Source of the DNA: Hericium rajendrae
Taxonomy: Eukaryota > Basidiomycota > Agaricomycetes > Russulales > Hericiaceae
DNA: 64,000 nt
Assembly (NCBI GenBank): GCA_033439255.1
Contig: CM065879.1
Span: 786,501 to 850,500 of the forward strand
Reading direction: 5' to 3'
Part shown: positions 18,773-31,400 of the stretch, piece by piece
Layout: every line of letters starts with the position of its first letter
How positions within the stretch are numbered: the first letter of the stretch is position 1
The notes under the pieces: generated by a model
Told to the model about the DNA's origin: nothing
What the model saw: the letters and a program-made list of their open reading frames with translations, nothing else
The model's database searches: none
Translations under genes and position numbers: made by a program

Positions 18773-20107
18773 ATGGTTGAAACTTCGAATGTTTCTCAGA
18801 GTTCTACCTCCCGCCCCTCGGCAGCTCCCTCGAAACTCACATCGTTGTTCGCCATTCCAACTCTCGAGGAGCTTTCAGCATGCGTAGAGATATGCAGGCT
18901 GCACAATGGCATGGGCTGCTGGGTCACTTGGATCCCTACAGGTTAGAATTTTCAGGCTTCGCCGAGGCAATGCAATGGCTGAGATATTGTTTCTTGCGCC
19001 AGCGTGGTCCATCCTCATGGTATATCACATGTACCCCACGATCACTGCATTTGCTATCCTCTGCAGACTCGTGGCATATTACTTTCTATGCACAGGCATC
19101 AAATGCGTCGTACATATCTCGTTTCATATTGCCTTGCTCACGTGGAGACTAAACTTTGTTTCTCCTAGATCATGACCATCGACGATATACTGGACCATGA
19201 CATTGACATCAAGGTAGTATGCATGAGAAATCAGCCGATCCCCTGTGGGGCTCTGTCGCTTCCTCGCACATGGCTCTTCTTTGCTCTCCAACTAGTGGTT
19301 GGAAGCTATTGCATGCTTCACTTTGTGTCCTCCACTTCGTAAGACCTGCCCACTCTGCATTGTGATATCAGCTTCTCACAAATTCCCGAACAGGATGTAC
19401 CTAGCTATACCGTCAGTGGTCTTGACTATGATATATCCGACATTCAAGGTAAATTTGCTACTATCTGATGACCCCCGATCTTATTCCGTGATACTACCAG
19501 CGGTGGACGAACCTGGCGCCCATTCCCCTTGTAAGTCACAGCATTTGCATAACCCATTGAGCATGATCCTAAACCAAAATCTTATAGGGAATTATGTTCG
19601 GAGCCGGTACGTGCATGGGGTGGAGTGACTTTGCCGATCCGAGGGACCACTGGCAGGTCCTCGCACCGCTCTACGCCAGCTTCTGCCTCTGGACAATCAC
19701 CTTCGAGACCATTTACCAGCATCAGGTGCGTCTCCCTTCTGTTGCTTGCAGAAATACCCATGATGCTGATCTGCCATTAGGATCGAGCCGAGGACATCAA
19801 GCTCGGCTTGCACTCCATGGCCATCCTTTTTGGTTGTCGCACGATTCTTCTCTGCACAATCTCCGTGCTTGGATTCCTGAGCCTCATGACCATCGCTGGC
19901 TGGCAGAATGGGCATGGCATGGCATTCTATGCCGGCCTCGCTCTTGTGACATGGCAGCTGCTCCCTCGCCTTTTACGCACAGATATCGACCAGCCTGAGG
20001 ACTGCAAGAAACTATTTTTGGGAAGCCCACTCGTGGGCCAGGCTGTGCTTGGGGGGCTATTGGTTGATGTCGTGTATCATCGCTTCGTCACCGGATTACC
20101 TCTGTAG
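18773..20107 (+). CDS. UbiA-family prenyltransferase, copy 1
   Basis: An integral-membrane enzyme that moves a prenyl chain from a diphosphate to an aromatic acceptor. Seven exons (18,773-18,941; 19,003-19,109; 19,169-19,338; 19,394-19,448; 19,501-19,530; 19,588-19,725; 19,781-20,107) join to 331 residues. Both Mg-diphosphate motifs are visible: IDDILDHDID, and DRAEDIKLGLHSMAILFG. The spacing and the YPTFKRWTN segment are COQ2-like. The short N terminus lacks a clear mitochondrial presequence, so a role in meroterpenoid metabolism is more likely than ubiquinone synthesis (inference). In the loop after the first motif this copy reads VVCMRNQPIPCG where copy 2 has IVRTKNRPIPRG. It has therefore lost Arg residues usually conserved in the family and may be impaired. 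Confidence 0.88.
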
Positions 20108-20384
20108 ATACATTCAAGTCCTATGTTCGTTTACCTACCATAGATAGACGAATGCCATGGCATGTGACATAGCATTTCTCCTGTTGGAGGTCCCTATGGT
20201 TTCTGCGCTTCCACTACCGGAGCAGGAGTCGCAAATGGATATTGACCTCATCATATAATGGAGCAAAATTAGGGATGAGTCCGCTGGATGATCTCATCTC
20301 TCAAACATCAATTCAATCTCCATCTCAACTATCTCCCTGGTCCATAGTATCTCCCTGGGCCATACTAGTGTGCTGCAACTGGCC
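20108..20384. other. 3' flank of UbiA copy 1
   Basis: AT-richer sequence between the UbiA stop and the FAD-synthetase fragment. No gene is supported. Confidence 0.4.
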
Positions 20385-20850
20385 GCCGCATCTCCCGCCC
20401 AAGCTGCTCGAACGCGCTGTAATTCAGCTCATACGCAGGCTGGTACCGCCGTTGACGTAGCACGTCGTGCTGTCCACATTCAGTAGATCGAGCCCGTTGA
20501 CGGTGCTGCATGCCTCCGCATCCGGCTCGCCGTCATTGAACAGCCAACATACCTTGGAGCCCTGCAGCCTTGATGACCATGAGGTCTGTTAAATCAAGCA
20601 GCGCCCTGTTCGACGCGGGCACCTCCGCTTCCAGCACGGTGGTGGGGGAGGACCTAGGGGACGATACGATGAGTGCGGGTTTGCCGTAGATGGAGCCGAG
20701 GGATGTGTATCTGCTGAAAAGGGCTTCAGGAAAGGAGTTATGAAAGAAGACGTGCCTTTCATCGTAGAGCTTGCAGTACGGGACGTTGAGCCAGCGCAGG
20801 AACGTCCAAACGCCCGGTGCACCGTGTAGCTCCGATTGATGCTGTGTCTA
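20385..20850 (-). pseudogene. truncated FAD synthetase copy
   Basis: The stretch aligns along its length with the last two exons of the intact FAD synthetase at 23,976-24,583. It includes the position of the intron between them, so it arose by DNA duplication and not by reverse transcription. The 5' exons, including the nucleotide-binding SFNGGKD region, are absent. An extra short insertion near 20,815 (CCCGGTGCACC) and internal deletions break the frame. It sits 280 bp downstream of UbiA copy 1, in the opposite orientation. Confidence 0.8.
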
Positions 20851-21185
20851 TCACTACTGTATTACCTTGTCGTATCGTGCTTGGTTGTGGCACAGGACAG
20901 CCCTGAGTCTCCCGTTACGAAACAAAAGGAATTGTGTCCAGTCGTCGCAGCCGATGACCCAGGACAGATTGTGAAATCGAACCCATTGGCCAGGATGTCG
21001 TGATCATGTGGTGTCAATGCCAGAATGAAACATTAATATAACAGGCCTGAAAGCCTGGAGGCATATAGAATATATGAGTAGGTGACGTAATGAATATGGA
21101 AATCTGGAGGTTATGATGAGATGACGGCGCCGAGGGGAGACAAGATTCGAGAGGTCCTCACATACATAAATGTTCCAAGCACCAG
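20851..21185. other. no gene seen
   Basis: Spacer between the FAD-synthetase fragment and the 3' end of the 7-TM gene. No coding or RNA signal is recognised. Confidence 0.4.
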
Positions 21186-22697
21186 CTAGACGATCTCCGC
21201 TCCCATCGAACCAGATCTCGCGGGCCCATATCCATCGCTCGTGCAAATTTCCGTCCCATCGACTGTACTGCAATCTGGCGAGTCGGACTTCGACGCCAGA
21301 TAATAGATCTCCGCAGAGCCAGAACAATATCTGACATCCTCCACTTGGCTCATCGCAGGGCGCAGATCAAGCACTGCATTGTTCATTGACGAGGTTTGGA
21401 CACTAGTCTGGGCAGGAGCAGCCGCAAAGGATAATGGCTTGTCGTATGTGAAGTTTCGATCGCAGTGTGTCTTCTGTAAGGCCGCGAGAACGATGATGAT
21501 TGTCGGATATATTCCCTATCGTAATAAAGAGACGGCTCAATGTAGTTTTCTGGAGCGGAATGTATAGGCTTACAGAAACCTGAACGAAACAGACACCGAG
21601 ACTGGTTGCTAGCTCGCTGGGTGTCCAGTAACTCAGTGCGAGCAGCATCTAGCGTCAGATCGGTGCATCAGCCGGACAACATCGTCACGATATTACAACG
21701 GTGAATACTCACTGTGATACATGAATATATGCCCCCGGATTCAACCAACAGGACGAGCACTTTTTCGACCTGCGTCCTGCCGTTGCCGCTACCCAGATGT
21801 TGCTTAATGTCATGTCGGTATTTCCTGGACCATTCGTTTCATCACAATGCTAGAAAGGGCGATGAGGGCGATTTTACCAGGCTTTACACCCGATGAGTGC
21901 GGTCGAGCATATGTTCGTCAGCGCAGCGAGCACACAGAATACTGCGGTCCAATCCATTGCACCACCGAATCTTAGCAGGCCTGCAGATGCAACAACCCGG
22001 ACGATGGCAACCGCTAGAATGGGAACCAGAACAGTCATTGGAGGCTACACGAGTCGTGGCGATTGGTGAACATACCGATGCTGCACAAGAGGAATATCCC
22101 GGGAGCAAGCAATACGGATTTGTTTCGACTCCATAGTACCCATGCTCGCCAGATGACGATGGCATCACTTAAGATAACCTAAATTTTGGTATATTTATAA
22201 AAGAAGAAAATAGTGGTGATAGCATGAAAGACGAACATTTATGAAGGGGAGAAGAGACATGGCTACTGCCTCAAAGGCGATAGACGGAGTTGCGGTTTCC
22301 CCCATAATGAAGTTGTCTCTCGTACACATAGCGGTCCCGATCCAATGAATTGTTGATACCGAATACATGACGAGGGTCATGACAAACAATACTTGAATCT
22401 GTCTTGATTTCCGCCACTTTCCCCTGTGAAGTAGTAGTTCAGTCAGTGTATGTCCATCACTGTGTAATACATGGTACTTACAAGAGGATATAGGTCGATG
22501 CGGCGAAAATCACTGTGTAAATGCCTGAACGCGGTCAATAGTCAGTTGTAGTCACATCTAATCGTCAAATGAAAGTTGAAACACTTTCCATAAAGAGTGA
22601 AAGCGACAGCTAGAGAGTAAAATTCGTTCTGGAGCAACTTGGAGGATACAGCGTCGACACCATTCTGGAAGGCAGAACCAAACAGATTCTCGCCCAT
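21186..22697 (-). CDS. seven-TM Agaricomycete membrane protein
   Basis: A multi-exon gene read on the minus strand from ATG 22,697 (MGENLFGSAFQNGVDAVSS) to TAG 21,186. Exons encode successive hydrophobic helices: YTVIFAASTYILL, QVLFVMTLVMYSVSTIHWIG, DAIVIWRAWVLW, LAVAIVRVVASAGLL, VEKVLVLLVESGGIYS, ALSYWTPSELATSLGVCF and GIYPTIIIVLAAL. A hydrophilic Ser-rich tail follows. The order, with DAIVxWRAWxxW and VEKxLxLLVESG, matches a large family of uncharacterised 7-TM proteins that I know only from Agaricomycete genomes. Introns are 45-70 bp with GT..AG ends. Function unknown; receptor-like topology is an inference. Exact exon borders were not all fixed. Confidence 0.72.
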
Positions 22698-23975
22698 GGG
22701 TGTAAAAAGCGCTATTACAATGCTCTTGTCAATGCCTCATACTTAAAGCTGCAGTGACGGTCGGTCTCCGCGATTCTCGGACCTGCACCTGCGCGATACG
22801 CATGGCATGCATCGACAAAGATGGTAAGGATCTTGCCAAGTTTGACATGCGGTGCACAGTCATGCCTCACTGGGTGAAGACGCTACGATTTGTAGAAGTA
22901 TCCCGGGCTGTCCCTGCAGGAAACGCAGCGCTTAGCGCGCTACCGTCGTTCGGCGACGATTGCCTTCTCAAGACAACGCCGTGCAGGAAATAAAACCCTT
23001 ATGCGGTACGCAGCAGGGTGAAGATGCATGTGATCGATTGTCAGGTTCTGTTGCATGCCTCTAATTGACGAAGCATTGACTTACCTTCCGTGCATACAGA
23101 TTCGAAAAACAGCCCAATGCAATGAGTCGCATGGAATGCCTGGCGGCACTTCCTCAGCTTCTTCGACCACAGGGTTCCTTTGACATGTTGAAGGTTGGTA
23201 TCAACAGACCAGCCAAGCAGGAGAAGCCCTGCTACCTCATGCACTGCCTTGTACCGGTGCACATCACGAGCGGAGCGATCTCTTTCTCCCGTAGGATTCG
23301 CTATGTAGTAAAGGCCGTCGCAAAACGACACACGTTACCGGAGCGATATAATGCATGCGACAAGCTGCTACGAAGCTGTTCGTAGCTGCGTTTCGGAAGC
23401 TTTCACGTCCCGAGACCACATCTAAACCACGAACATCATGCGGTACAATCCTCCCAACGTCGGATCGCGCGCGAGACTGCCACCGGAACAGAATTCGCCG
23501 TGCTCAACCCCTACTTGTCGTGAATCATCAGCCGGGAACGGAAGCCCGTCGAGAGTTAGAGGACGTACCCAGCATATAGCCAGCCAAGCACCTGTATCGC
23601 CAGCCTTCGCTAGGGACAGGAGCTATTGTTGCTGTATGCGTTTGATGAAGCTTGACGGGGCCGTGACGACAATTGACAAGAAGGGCGTTGGCGCTGTGGT
23701 CGACCTGCGGAATCATGGCTAGGATATCTGTAAAGACACCTTGGGCATTATATCTTGAGAACCCCATCAGTATCGCTGCATGGTCTAGCCAAACCGAAGG
23801 AGTTCAACGACTCATATTGCACATGCAGTGTACCTCAGAATAAAAACACTTCGGAGCAACCGTCCAGAGGAACTCCTTTGGCAGTGATAAAAGCTCCGAA
23901 GCGCAATAAATAATACAACAAGAAGTAAGCATAAGAAACAGATAAAAACACGCCAAACAAAGATATACACTGATT
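22698..23975. other. intergenic, with dispersed repeat copy B
   Basis: A 1.3-kb region between the 7-TM gene start and the FAD-synthetase stop. It contains the dispersed repeat at 22,795-22,995. Short open frames here (for example 23,041-23,331 minus) have no recognisable domain and I do not support them as genes. Confidence 0.4.
22795..22995 (+). repeat. dispersed repeat, copy B
   Basis: Partner of 440-650, sharing ordered blocks such as AGTTTGACATG, AGAAGTATC and CAGGAAACGCAGCGCT at about 70-75% identity by eye. Confidence 0.5.
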
Positions 23976-25372
23976 TTACACCTGAAGAGCCGCAACGGGC
24001 CGCTCCCGCCCAAGCCGCTCAAACGCGGGGTTCTCCAGCTCGTACGCCGGCCGGTACCGCCCCGCCCCGCCCTCGCCCGCGCCGCCGTCGACGTAGCACG
24101 TCGTGCGGTCGTCCGCGCTCAGCAGCTCGAGCCCGCTGACGGTGCGCCTCGCTTCCGGCTCCTCGTCGTCGAGCAGCCAGCACACCTCGGGCCCCGCGGC
24201 CTCGACGACCTTGAGGTCCGTGAGGTCGGGGAGCGAGCCGTTGGATGCGCGCGCTTCCGCTTCGGGTGCCGCGGTGGGGCAGACGGCGGGGCGGCAGCCG
24301 CCGCAGGTCATCTTCTTGGGGCGTGGCGAGGGGGAGGGCTTGGGGGACGAGACGAGGAGGGCGGGGTTGCGGAAGGTGTTGTAGGTGGAGCCGAGGGATG
24401 TGTACCTTTTAAAGGATGCCTCAGGGAAGCAGGAGGAAGGGGAAGGGAGGGACGCACCCTTCGTCGTAGAGCTTGCAGTACGGGACGTGGAGGCGGCGGA
24501 GGAACGTCCAGACGTCGGTGTAGCTCCAGTTGATGATGGGGTGTATCCGCTCGTATTGCGGCCAGTCCGGGTCCGTCATGTTTCTATGCGTCAGCTTGGC
24601 TGCAGAGATAAAGCACGCGCGTGAGCGCGATCCGACGAGGTGGGGCGGGAATGGCGCGTACCGCCGTGGGGGTCGCCGCGCCGCGTGCCCATCAGGATCG
24701 CGTGGATCTGCGGGCGCTCCCGCTTATAGATCTCCAGCGCGCGGCGCATGCCCTCGCCGCCCTTCGTCTTCACCTTGATCTTCACGCCCTCTGGTGTGGC
24801 ATTGTTGCCGACGACGTCGGCCTGGGTCTGCGTGGCGCCGTGCTGCTTCTCGGTGTCGACGGTTTCCACGGGGATCGTGTCGTCGGAGGGGGGCACGCAG
24901 CGGAAGATGTCGAGCCCGTAGGCGCGTGTGCAGTCCTCGATGAAGGACTCGAGCGCGGCGAAGGGCGAGGGCATCGGGATATAGAGGCATGGGATCTCCG
25001 GCCGCGTCGCACAGAGGTTGGGGTAGCGGCGCGAGAGCGCGCCGGCGTAGAGGTGGAGGAGGACCGTGCCTGCGCTGTGGTTTCAGATCGGACATGGAGG
25101 GCGGCTGTGCGCGAATGCTTACAGTCTTTGCCACCGTTGAAGCTGAGAGCTACATGGCCATAGCTGGATATGTATCGATGGTAAGCAACAGACCGCACGT
25201 ACTGTATCTAGATAATGAAGACAGGATCGGGGAGGATGACTGACCCATGCCGGTCCAATGCCTCCTCGATAACTCCGAGGGCCTCCTTCACGAGAGGCGC
25301 AATTGGCTCGTCCGAATCACCCAGACCATACACCTCCTGAGCAACGAGAGGAAGATCCATGATCCTCGTCAT
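23976..25372 (-). CDS. FAD1: FAD synthetase (FMN adenylyltransferase)
   Basis: Transfers AMP from ATP to FMN to make FAD (EC 2.7.7.2) and belongs to the PAPS-reductase-like fold of yeast Fad1. Five exons (25,372-25,245; 25,163-25,123; 25,069-24,662; 24,599-24,458; 24,405-23,976) join to 382 residues. Family signatures are [17 protein letters not shown] (P-loop-like ATP site, spanning intron 2), [33 protein letters not shown] and LYDEGYTSLGS. After these the C terminus is a longer Glu/Ala-rich tail ending ALQV. The start is the first ATG before [12 protein letters not shown]. An upstream extension is possible. It shares a 377-bp divergent promoter with the transporter at 25,750. A 3' fragment of it is duplicated at 20,385-20,850. 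Confidence 0.93.
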
Positions 25373-25749
25373 ATTGCAGAAATAATCTATGGGATGGTGG
25401 TGGAAGGAGGAAGAGTCGCTGGAGGATGTCGGGTAGGCTGTGAACTCAGAGCCATCGGAGGCGAGTACGATAGGAGTATGACACATCCGATTCCGCCTCG
25501 CGGTCGTGGAAATAACATACCGCATTGGGACACGCGTACTGCTGCGCGCCGTCGCAATTGGCGGTGTACGGAGCACTCATCCATCACCAGCGCATCGCCG
25601 TTCTCTGTATACCCTCTCTACGGTCTCCAATTCTACCATTTTCAGTTCAGAGTCGAGATACCATCTTCCATCATCTTAAACTTGCCTATCTGCGGCGGGC
25701 TCCGAGGCAAGACGAAGCGCATTGCTTGGACTAAACCAAAGTACGCACC
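25373..25749. promoter_or_regulatory. shared divergent promoter region
   Basis: The 377 bp between the ATG of FAD synthetase (minus) and the ATG of the nucleotide-sugar transporter (plus) must hold both promoters. I see no clear TATA box on either side. Confidence 0.45.
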
Positions 25750-27102
25750 ATGTCGCAGCAAAATAACCCGCCAAACAGATCCGTCGTGGTGCGTCGCCTC
25801 TTTTATGTTTCTTGACCATTGAGACAGAATATGCACAGGCCGGAACGGTCTCGTTCTATCTGGTCGCTGCACTAGCGGTACGTCTGCTACGCACATTATA
25901 TTAGCACACGATCTGAAATCATCCTCGCATTTAGATGGTGATGGCGTACTTAATTTTCCTGGATTCAAAGCTACCTCGTTGCTCATATGCTTCTACAGGA
26001 ATAAATGGGTGCTGAACGTGACCACAGCACCGCTATTCTTCCTTCTTACCCAGCTCCTCATTGCCGTCATCCTCTTTCTCGCATCACATGCAGCCGGAAT
26101 TGTCAAAATCCCTCTTCACATGGACATGCAGCTCCTCAAAGGCCTAGTGCCCATGATTGGACTGAACGTCATTGGCCTCAGGTAGGTCCCTATTATTTTT
26201 CCCATTCATACTTCCGCTCACCATCGCACTTCCGCTCCCCACCAGCTCAAACAACTACACCCTCAAATACGTCGACGCCTCCTTCTACCAAGTCGCGCGC
26301 GGGCTCGTCCTCCCGCTAACCGTCGGCACCTCCTACGTCTTCCTGCACAGCCGCCCAAGCCTGCGCATCCTGCTCTCCTGCGCGCTCGTGACCTCGGGCT
26401 TCTTCATCGGCGTCTTCCTCGACGGCACGCACGTCTCCCCGCTCGGCATCTTCTTCGGCGTCGCGTCGTCCGCGACGACCGCGCTGCACGCCGTCGTCAT
26501 CAAGCGCGCGCTCGACATCGTCGGCGGCAGCGCGCTCCACCTCGCGTGGTACAACAACCTGCTCTCCGCGGCCGTCCTCGCGCCGTGCGTCCTCCTCGTC
26601 GGCGAGGGCCCCGCCGTGCGCGAGCTGCTCAGCGGCCGCGGCGTCGGCCTCACGACCCTGTTCTGGGGCTCTGCGATCACGGTGCGTGCTGCGCCTCCCG
26701 CCAGATACAACGCTCACTATATAACGTCGACTGCAGGGCGGCCTGGGCTTCCTGATGTCGATCGCGAGCACGCTCTCGATCAAGATCACGTCGCCCATCA
26801 CGCACATGATCTCCTCCGCCATCCGCGGCGTCGCGGCGTCGCTCCTCGGGATGTGGCTCTTCGGCGACATCCTCTCCTCGTACGTGCCCGCGCCGTCTAC
26901 GCAGCCGCGGATGCTGATGCAGGCCTTGGCGCACAGCGGCCGCGTGTGGGCGATCGCGGTGATCCTGCTCGGCTCGCTGTACTACACCTGGGTGAAGCAC
27001 GTCGAGTCGTCCGCGCCGCATCCGGCGGCGAAGACGTATGAGCGCATACCGCTTGAGGAGGCCGAGGAGGGCGTGGGCGCGGAGGGGAAGCATCGGAATT
27101 GA
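25750..27102 (+). CDS. SLC35C1-type nucleotide-sugar transporter (GDP-fucose-like)
   Basis: A Golgi or ER antiporter of the drug/metabolite (TPT/SLC35) superfamily that brings a nucleotide sugar into the lumen for glycosylation. Six exons (25,750-25,788; 25,824-25,877; 25,935-25,945; 25,999-26,181; 26,246-26,681; 26,737-27,102) join to 362 residues, one exon being only 11 nt. About ten hydrophobic helices are present. Diagnostic blocks are NKWVLN near the N terminus, IGLSSNNYTLKYVDASFYQV, LHLAWYNNLLSA and SIKITSPITHMISSAIRG. These resemble the SLC35C1 GDP-fucose transporter. Substrate assignment is by resemblance only, since many fungi lack fucose and another GDP- or UDP-sugar is possible. 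The C-terminal tail is hydrophilic. Confidence 0.85.
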
Positions 27103-27398
27103 GTGTGATGGACTGTAGAATAGACCGTGCGGTGTAGGTACGGAGAGGGATGATAGATGAGTAAATTATCAGCGCACATACGATCTCATTGAATTACTTA
27201 TCATAATCAGACGCATTTTGCTGTGTATCGTATTTTTCGTATGTCGTTCCGTCGCTCACGCTGTGATTGGGACTCATGTTGTGTACCAGATGCGGATTGT
27301 TCCTTGTGTGCATCGCCGTCATTTACGGTGATCTCGCTAGGCAGCGCAACGAGAGTTGTGATTAACCCCTTCAAATAAGCTTCAGTCGCATATAAGTA
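27103..27398. other. 3' flank of the transporter
   Basis: Spacer up to the MITE, with no gene seen. Confidence 0.4.
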
Positions 27399-28228
27399 GG
27401 GGGGTTCAAAGTTGGCGCAGAAGGCTCGCAGACGATTTCGCAGAAGAAAGTCGCAAATGAGGTGGCTGAAGGCGTGACTGGATATGGCTAGGCGTTATAT
27501 CTGTGACTATCTGGCCTCGCTGCCGCGGCGGGCTGTCACCGTCGTCGTCTTGCGCAACGAGCTCAGCTACGCAGACTTCGGCGGTTTGAACCTTCACAAA
27601 ATATACACCACACGAAACATTAGCATTGCTACATTCTTTTGGTGACCAACTCGTCCTACTACGGCATTTTACCCGGGCGGTAGTCTACGAATCTCACGTC
27701 TTCATTTCATGGCAAGTACTTAGTCTTCTTCTAATCAAACGAGAGATAAAAGTAGAAGAAATGAAAGTTGTTACTGGGTGACTTTCCGCAGCCTTAAATC
27801 TATGGTATGATATTCCTGAGGCCATTTCAAATGCCTCGCTAACGTCCAAAATGACCTCCTCATCCAATCAGGTCATGCAAATCAGCGGACTTCGAATCTA
27901 GATGACCTCCAAAACATATCATAGAATAAAAATAAGGCCGCGGAAAGTCATCCACTATGCAATTTAGATCTATGAAGATGCGCCGAAAATTGAGTGTTTC
28001 ATTGTCAAGGTGGGCGCCCCGACGTCGGTAAACGATGAGCGCAGGATCGCCGATGTTGTGGCGGGACAACCTGCGGAAGTCGGCCGAGCAGCGATCAAGA
28101 CGAGGCAGGTGACATTATGTAAGAATCTGCGGTAGTTACGTCTCTCAGCCACAGCATCTCTTCTGTTGCTCTTCTGCGAGATCGTCTGCGAGCCATCTGC
28201 GACAACTTTGAACTCTTTTGAACTCCCC
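27399..28228. mobile_element. 830-bp MITE with TA target duplication
   Basis: The ends are inverted repeats of about 50-60 bp that start GGGGGGTTCAAAGTTG on the left and GGGGAGTTCAAA on the right (read inward). They share GGCTCGCAGACGAT and CGCAGAAGA further in. The right copy has an extra 10-bp GTTCAAAAGA-like duplication. TA dinucleotides at 27,397-27,398 and 28,229-28,230 flank it, as for Tc1/mariner-type elements. The interior encodes nothing recognisable, so it is non-autonomous. Confidence 0.78.
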
Positions 28229-28493
28229 TAGTATGCAGCGGCGGTCAGACAGGTCTGACCGTGCCTGCTGGCTGAGTTCACCAGGACCGGATAGCTAGGA
28301 TCATGGTCTCGGCATTCTTTGCCCCATCACTCAGCGTTGACAGAAGACCGCCGTGCTTCGGCGGATTCTTCGCCACTAATTTAAGTATTTCGCGCCGCGA
28401 GGCGGCGGCTAATGGAGTCCATAGGCTCCAGGCCCCGAAGGCTTGTGAACAGCCGTTTGGGAACACCGCGCACGTTCACCACCGACATCGACG

Positions 28494-31400
28494 ATGCCCC
28501 CGTACGCCACATATGCTTCCTCCCGGAGCATCCCTTATGCTCTCGAAGGTCTCCTTAGGGAAGGCAAAGCCATGGCTGGTGTCATCGAGGAGGACCTCAG
28601 GAGCATGGGTATCCAGAGCAGGACACTGAAGGAGGTCTGGTATCGGGAACTGGAGAGGTACGGTAGAGCGAGTGGTTTCTGGAATTGTTGAGCTGACGCG
28701 CCCGTGTGCTGCAGTGTTAAGAAGACGCAACTCCCGACCGCGACTGTTGCGGTATGCGGTGGTGAGCGCGCTTTTGGTGGGTTGCAGGATTGACGTTTGA
28801 TGATTCGAACAGCGACTGGAGCGGGGAAGTCGACACTCCTCAACGCTGTCCTGGAAAGTAAGCACGCCGCGCTCAACTGATAATTGCCGTCTATCGCTCA
28901 GTGACCCCCACCAGAGAATGTCCTCCCTACGAGCGGCATGCAAGGTGCGATTATGGCATCTTTTCCCAGCCATTGAGACTTATCTCGATAACACGCAGCA
29001 TGCACTTCGGCTGTGACGAAGATCAAGTACCATAAGGACGCGAAGATCATGGCAAAGATCACGTTCGCGTCTAAGGATGAGTGGAAGAATGAACTGTCTC
29101 TTCTGCTGGAGGACTTGGTTGACGAGAATGGGAGTGTCGTGCGGCCTAGGCCAGACTCGCATGCTGCTGTTGCATGGGCCAAAGTAGGTTTTGATATCAA
29201 AGTTTGAGGCCTATATCAGGCCTTCATGGCTTTCATTTTTCAGGTCCGCGCGGTGTATCCATCTCTCCGTCAGGATGAGCTTGCGATAATGAAGGTCAAG
29301 GATATTTTGAAACGGTCTAGCAGTGAGCATATGCAACCCTGCACCATTGTTTCTGGCAGATTCACTTATCCTTGGTATAAGCGGTATCTGACCTGCTCGG
29401 CAAAGTGAAGTACATCGAAGCTGACACTCCCGAAGCTTTTCGTGAGCTCCTCAGGCCATACGTCGATTCCAGCTGCGACATGTCCATGTCCTCGGGCGAG
29501 TCCAGCTCCGACGATGAACACCCGAAGCCACGCCGTCCTCGGCGTCCGAAGATCAAGCCGCGTGCTGTGGCAGATCTGAGCGCAGGCGCGGTATACTGGC
29601 CCGTGATCGCAGAGGTCGAAATTTCATGCAATGCATCGGCGCTGTCCAGCGGAGTCGTGCTTCTTGATTTACCAGGGACGGGCGATGCGAATGCGGCCAG
29701 GAGCGCTGTGTACAGCGATTATCTCAAGTCGAGCGACTATGTGTGGATTGTGGCGCAGATTACGCGGGCTGTGGATGATCGGACGGCTAAAGGTCTGTTT
29801 CCTGGTATTTTAAAAGTACTTTCTAACATAAGTGTAACCGTATCTCATGTAGATTTACTGTCGAGGGCATTGAAAAACCAGCTTATCAGTACGTCCTTCG
29901 GAAGAGCTTTACTTTCGATGTGCTTATCTTCCTTTCGTTCAGTGGGTATGTTCGTAGTATTTCAGATCGTGTACCTTGCTTATCACCTCAAAACCTTCTG
30001 TCGTAATTGCGATGTCACGATTCCTAGATGGCAGCTACGACTCGCGTGTGATCACTTTCATCGGTACGTCGCCTCCTTTGGAATTCCGGGTCTTAGAGCC
30101 TGTCTTGAAATTTAGCAGCTACACAGTCGGACGCCATCCAGTATGAAGAGATCGCTTCTTCTTTGAAGCTCAAGAAAATAGACAAATATCGGGAAATCAA
30201 GCACAACATCCATGAATATACAGCGAAAATTGCTGAGTGGACAGCCAAGCGGGATGAGGCAGGTGCTGCCGTTGAAGGTATGCCGCACATCGACATATGC
30301 ATGCAGTCTAAATTGACCTCATCGGTCTCCTACGTTGTCTAGAAACTGACGCAAAAGTGCGGTCAATCTGTAGCTCAAGCAATGATACAAGCGACGCGGG
30401 TGCTCGCAATGGCAAACGCCGGCGGTTGGACACAGGTAATTATAACGACCAGTCAGAAGATGAAACTGCGATGGCGACTGTGGACGACACTCAAGGTGAA
30501 CTGATTCGTGCGAGCAAAGAGTTATCTCGCCGGAGGACCGCGTATGCGGAGGCAGCCAACAGTGTCTTGTTATACAATGACAAGCTCCGAGAAGCACAGA
30601 GCGAACGACTTGTATACTGCGCCAAGAAACGATCAGAGGTGTGTAACAGCCTCGGACCAAATTTTGCATTTCCTTAGAAAAATATGGCCTATAGTTCTCG
30701 CGTTCCAGCCTTCAAGAGCAATTTAGAGAAGGGCTCAAGGAAATTCATGGTGAGTTTGCGGTTATGAATTCAAAGATTTTGTGTTCATTTCTCAATTGAA
30801 CGGTCCCACAGAAAGCGCTTCAGTTAGTCTGGACTCGCAGAACTTCGACCCTTCTCAGTTACAAAGCTATGAGACAGTAACTCTCCCTGTCTTTCCCTGC
30901 TCTAGTCGTAATTTTCTCCAACTGAAAGGTAAGTGTAATTTCTATTAAGTCGTTCAAAAGCTGTTCTTCTCACACTAGCATAAGGTCTCGATGCAGATGA
31001 CGGGCAACCAACGTGCTTCGTCGACATCGAGGACACGAATATTCCAGCATTGCAGGAGTGGTGTCACCAGCTAACTGCATCTGCCCGAGAGCGCACGGCG
31101 TACAGATTCATTGCGCGCATCTCAAATATAGCCAACTCTCTTCAAAAATACCTTCAGGATGTGTCGGATAGCCCTGCGGTGGCCGCATCTCGACAGAAAT
31201 TTAGAGCACTCTGGCAACATGAGACGAAACACGCGGTCAGATTTTTAGCTTCTTGGGCTGGGCTGCTTGACGTTGTTGACTGACGTTATTCACAATTGAC
31301 CTTTAGGACTTCGAGAAACTCGTCCAGGAAACTGTAGCCCAACTGAAATACAAGTTCAACACTGAACTAAAGAGCTTCACAGACATAGGTGCAAAAGCCG

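Noticed and set aside
26316-27093. Minus-strand frames opposite the nucleotide-sugar transporter
   Set aside because: GC-rich third positions of the transporter keep the reverse frames open. They have charged, repetitive composition and no domain.
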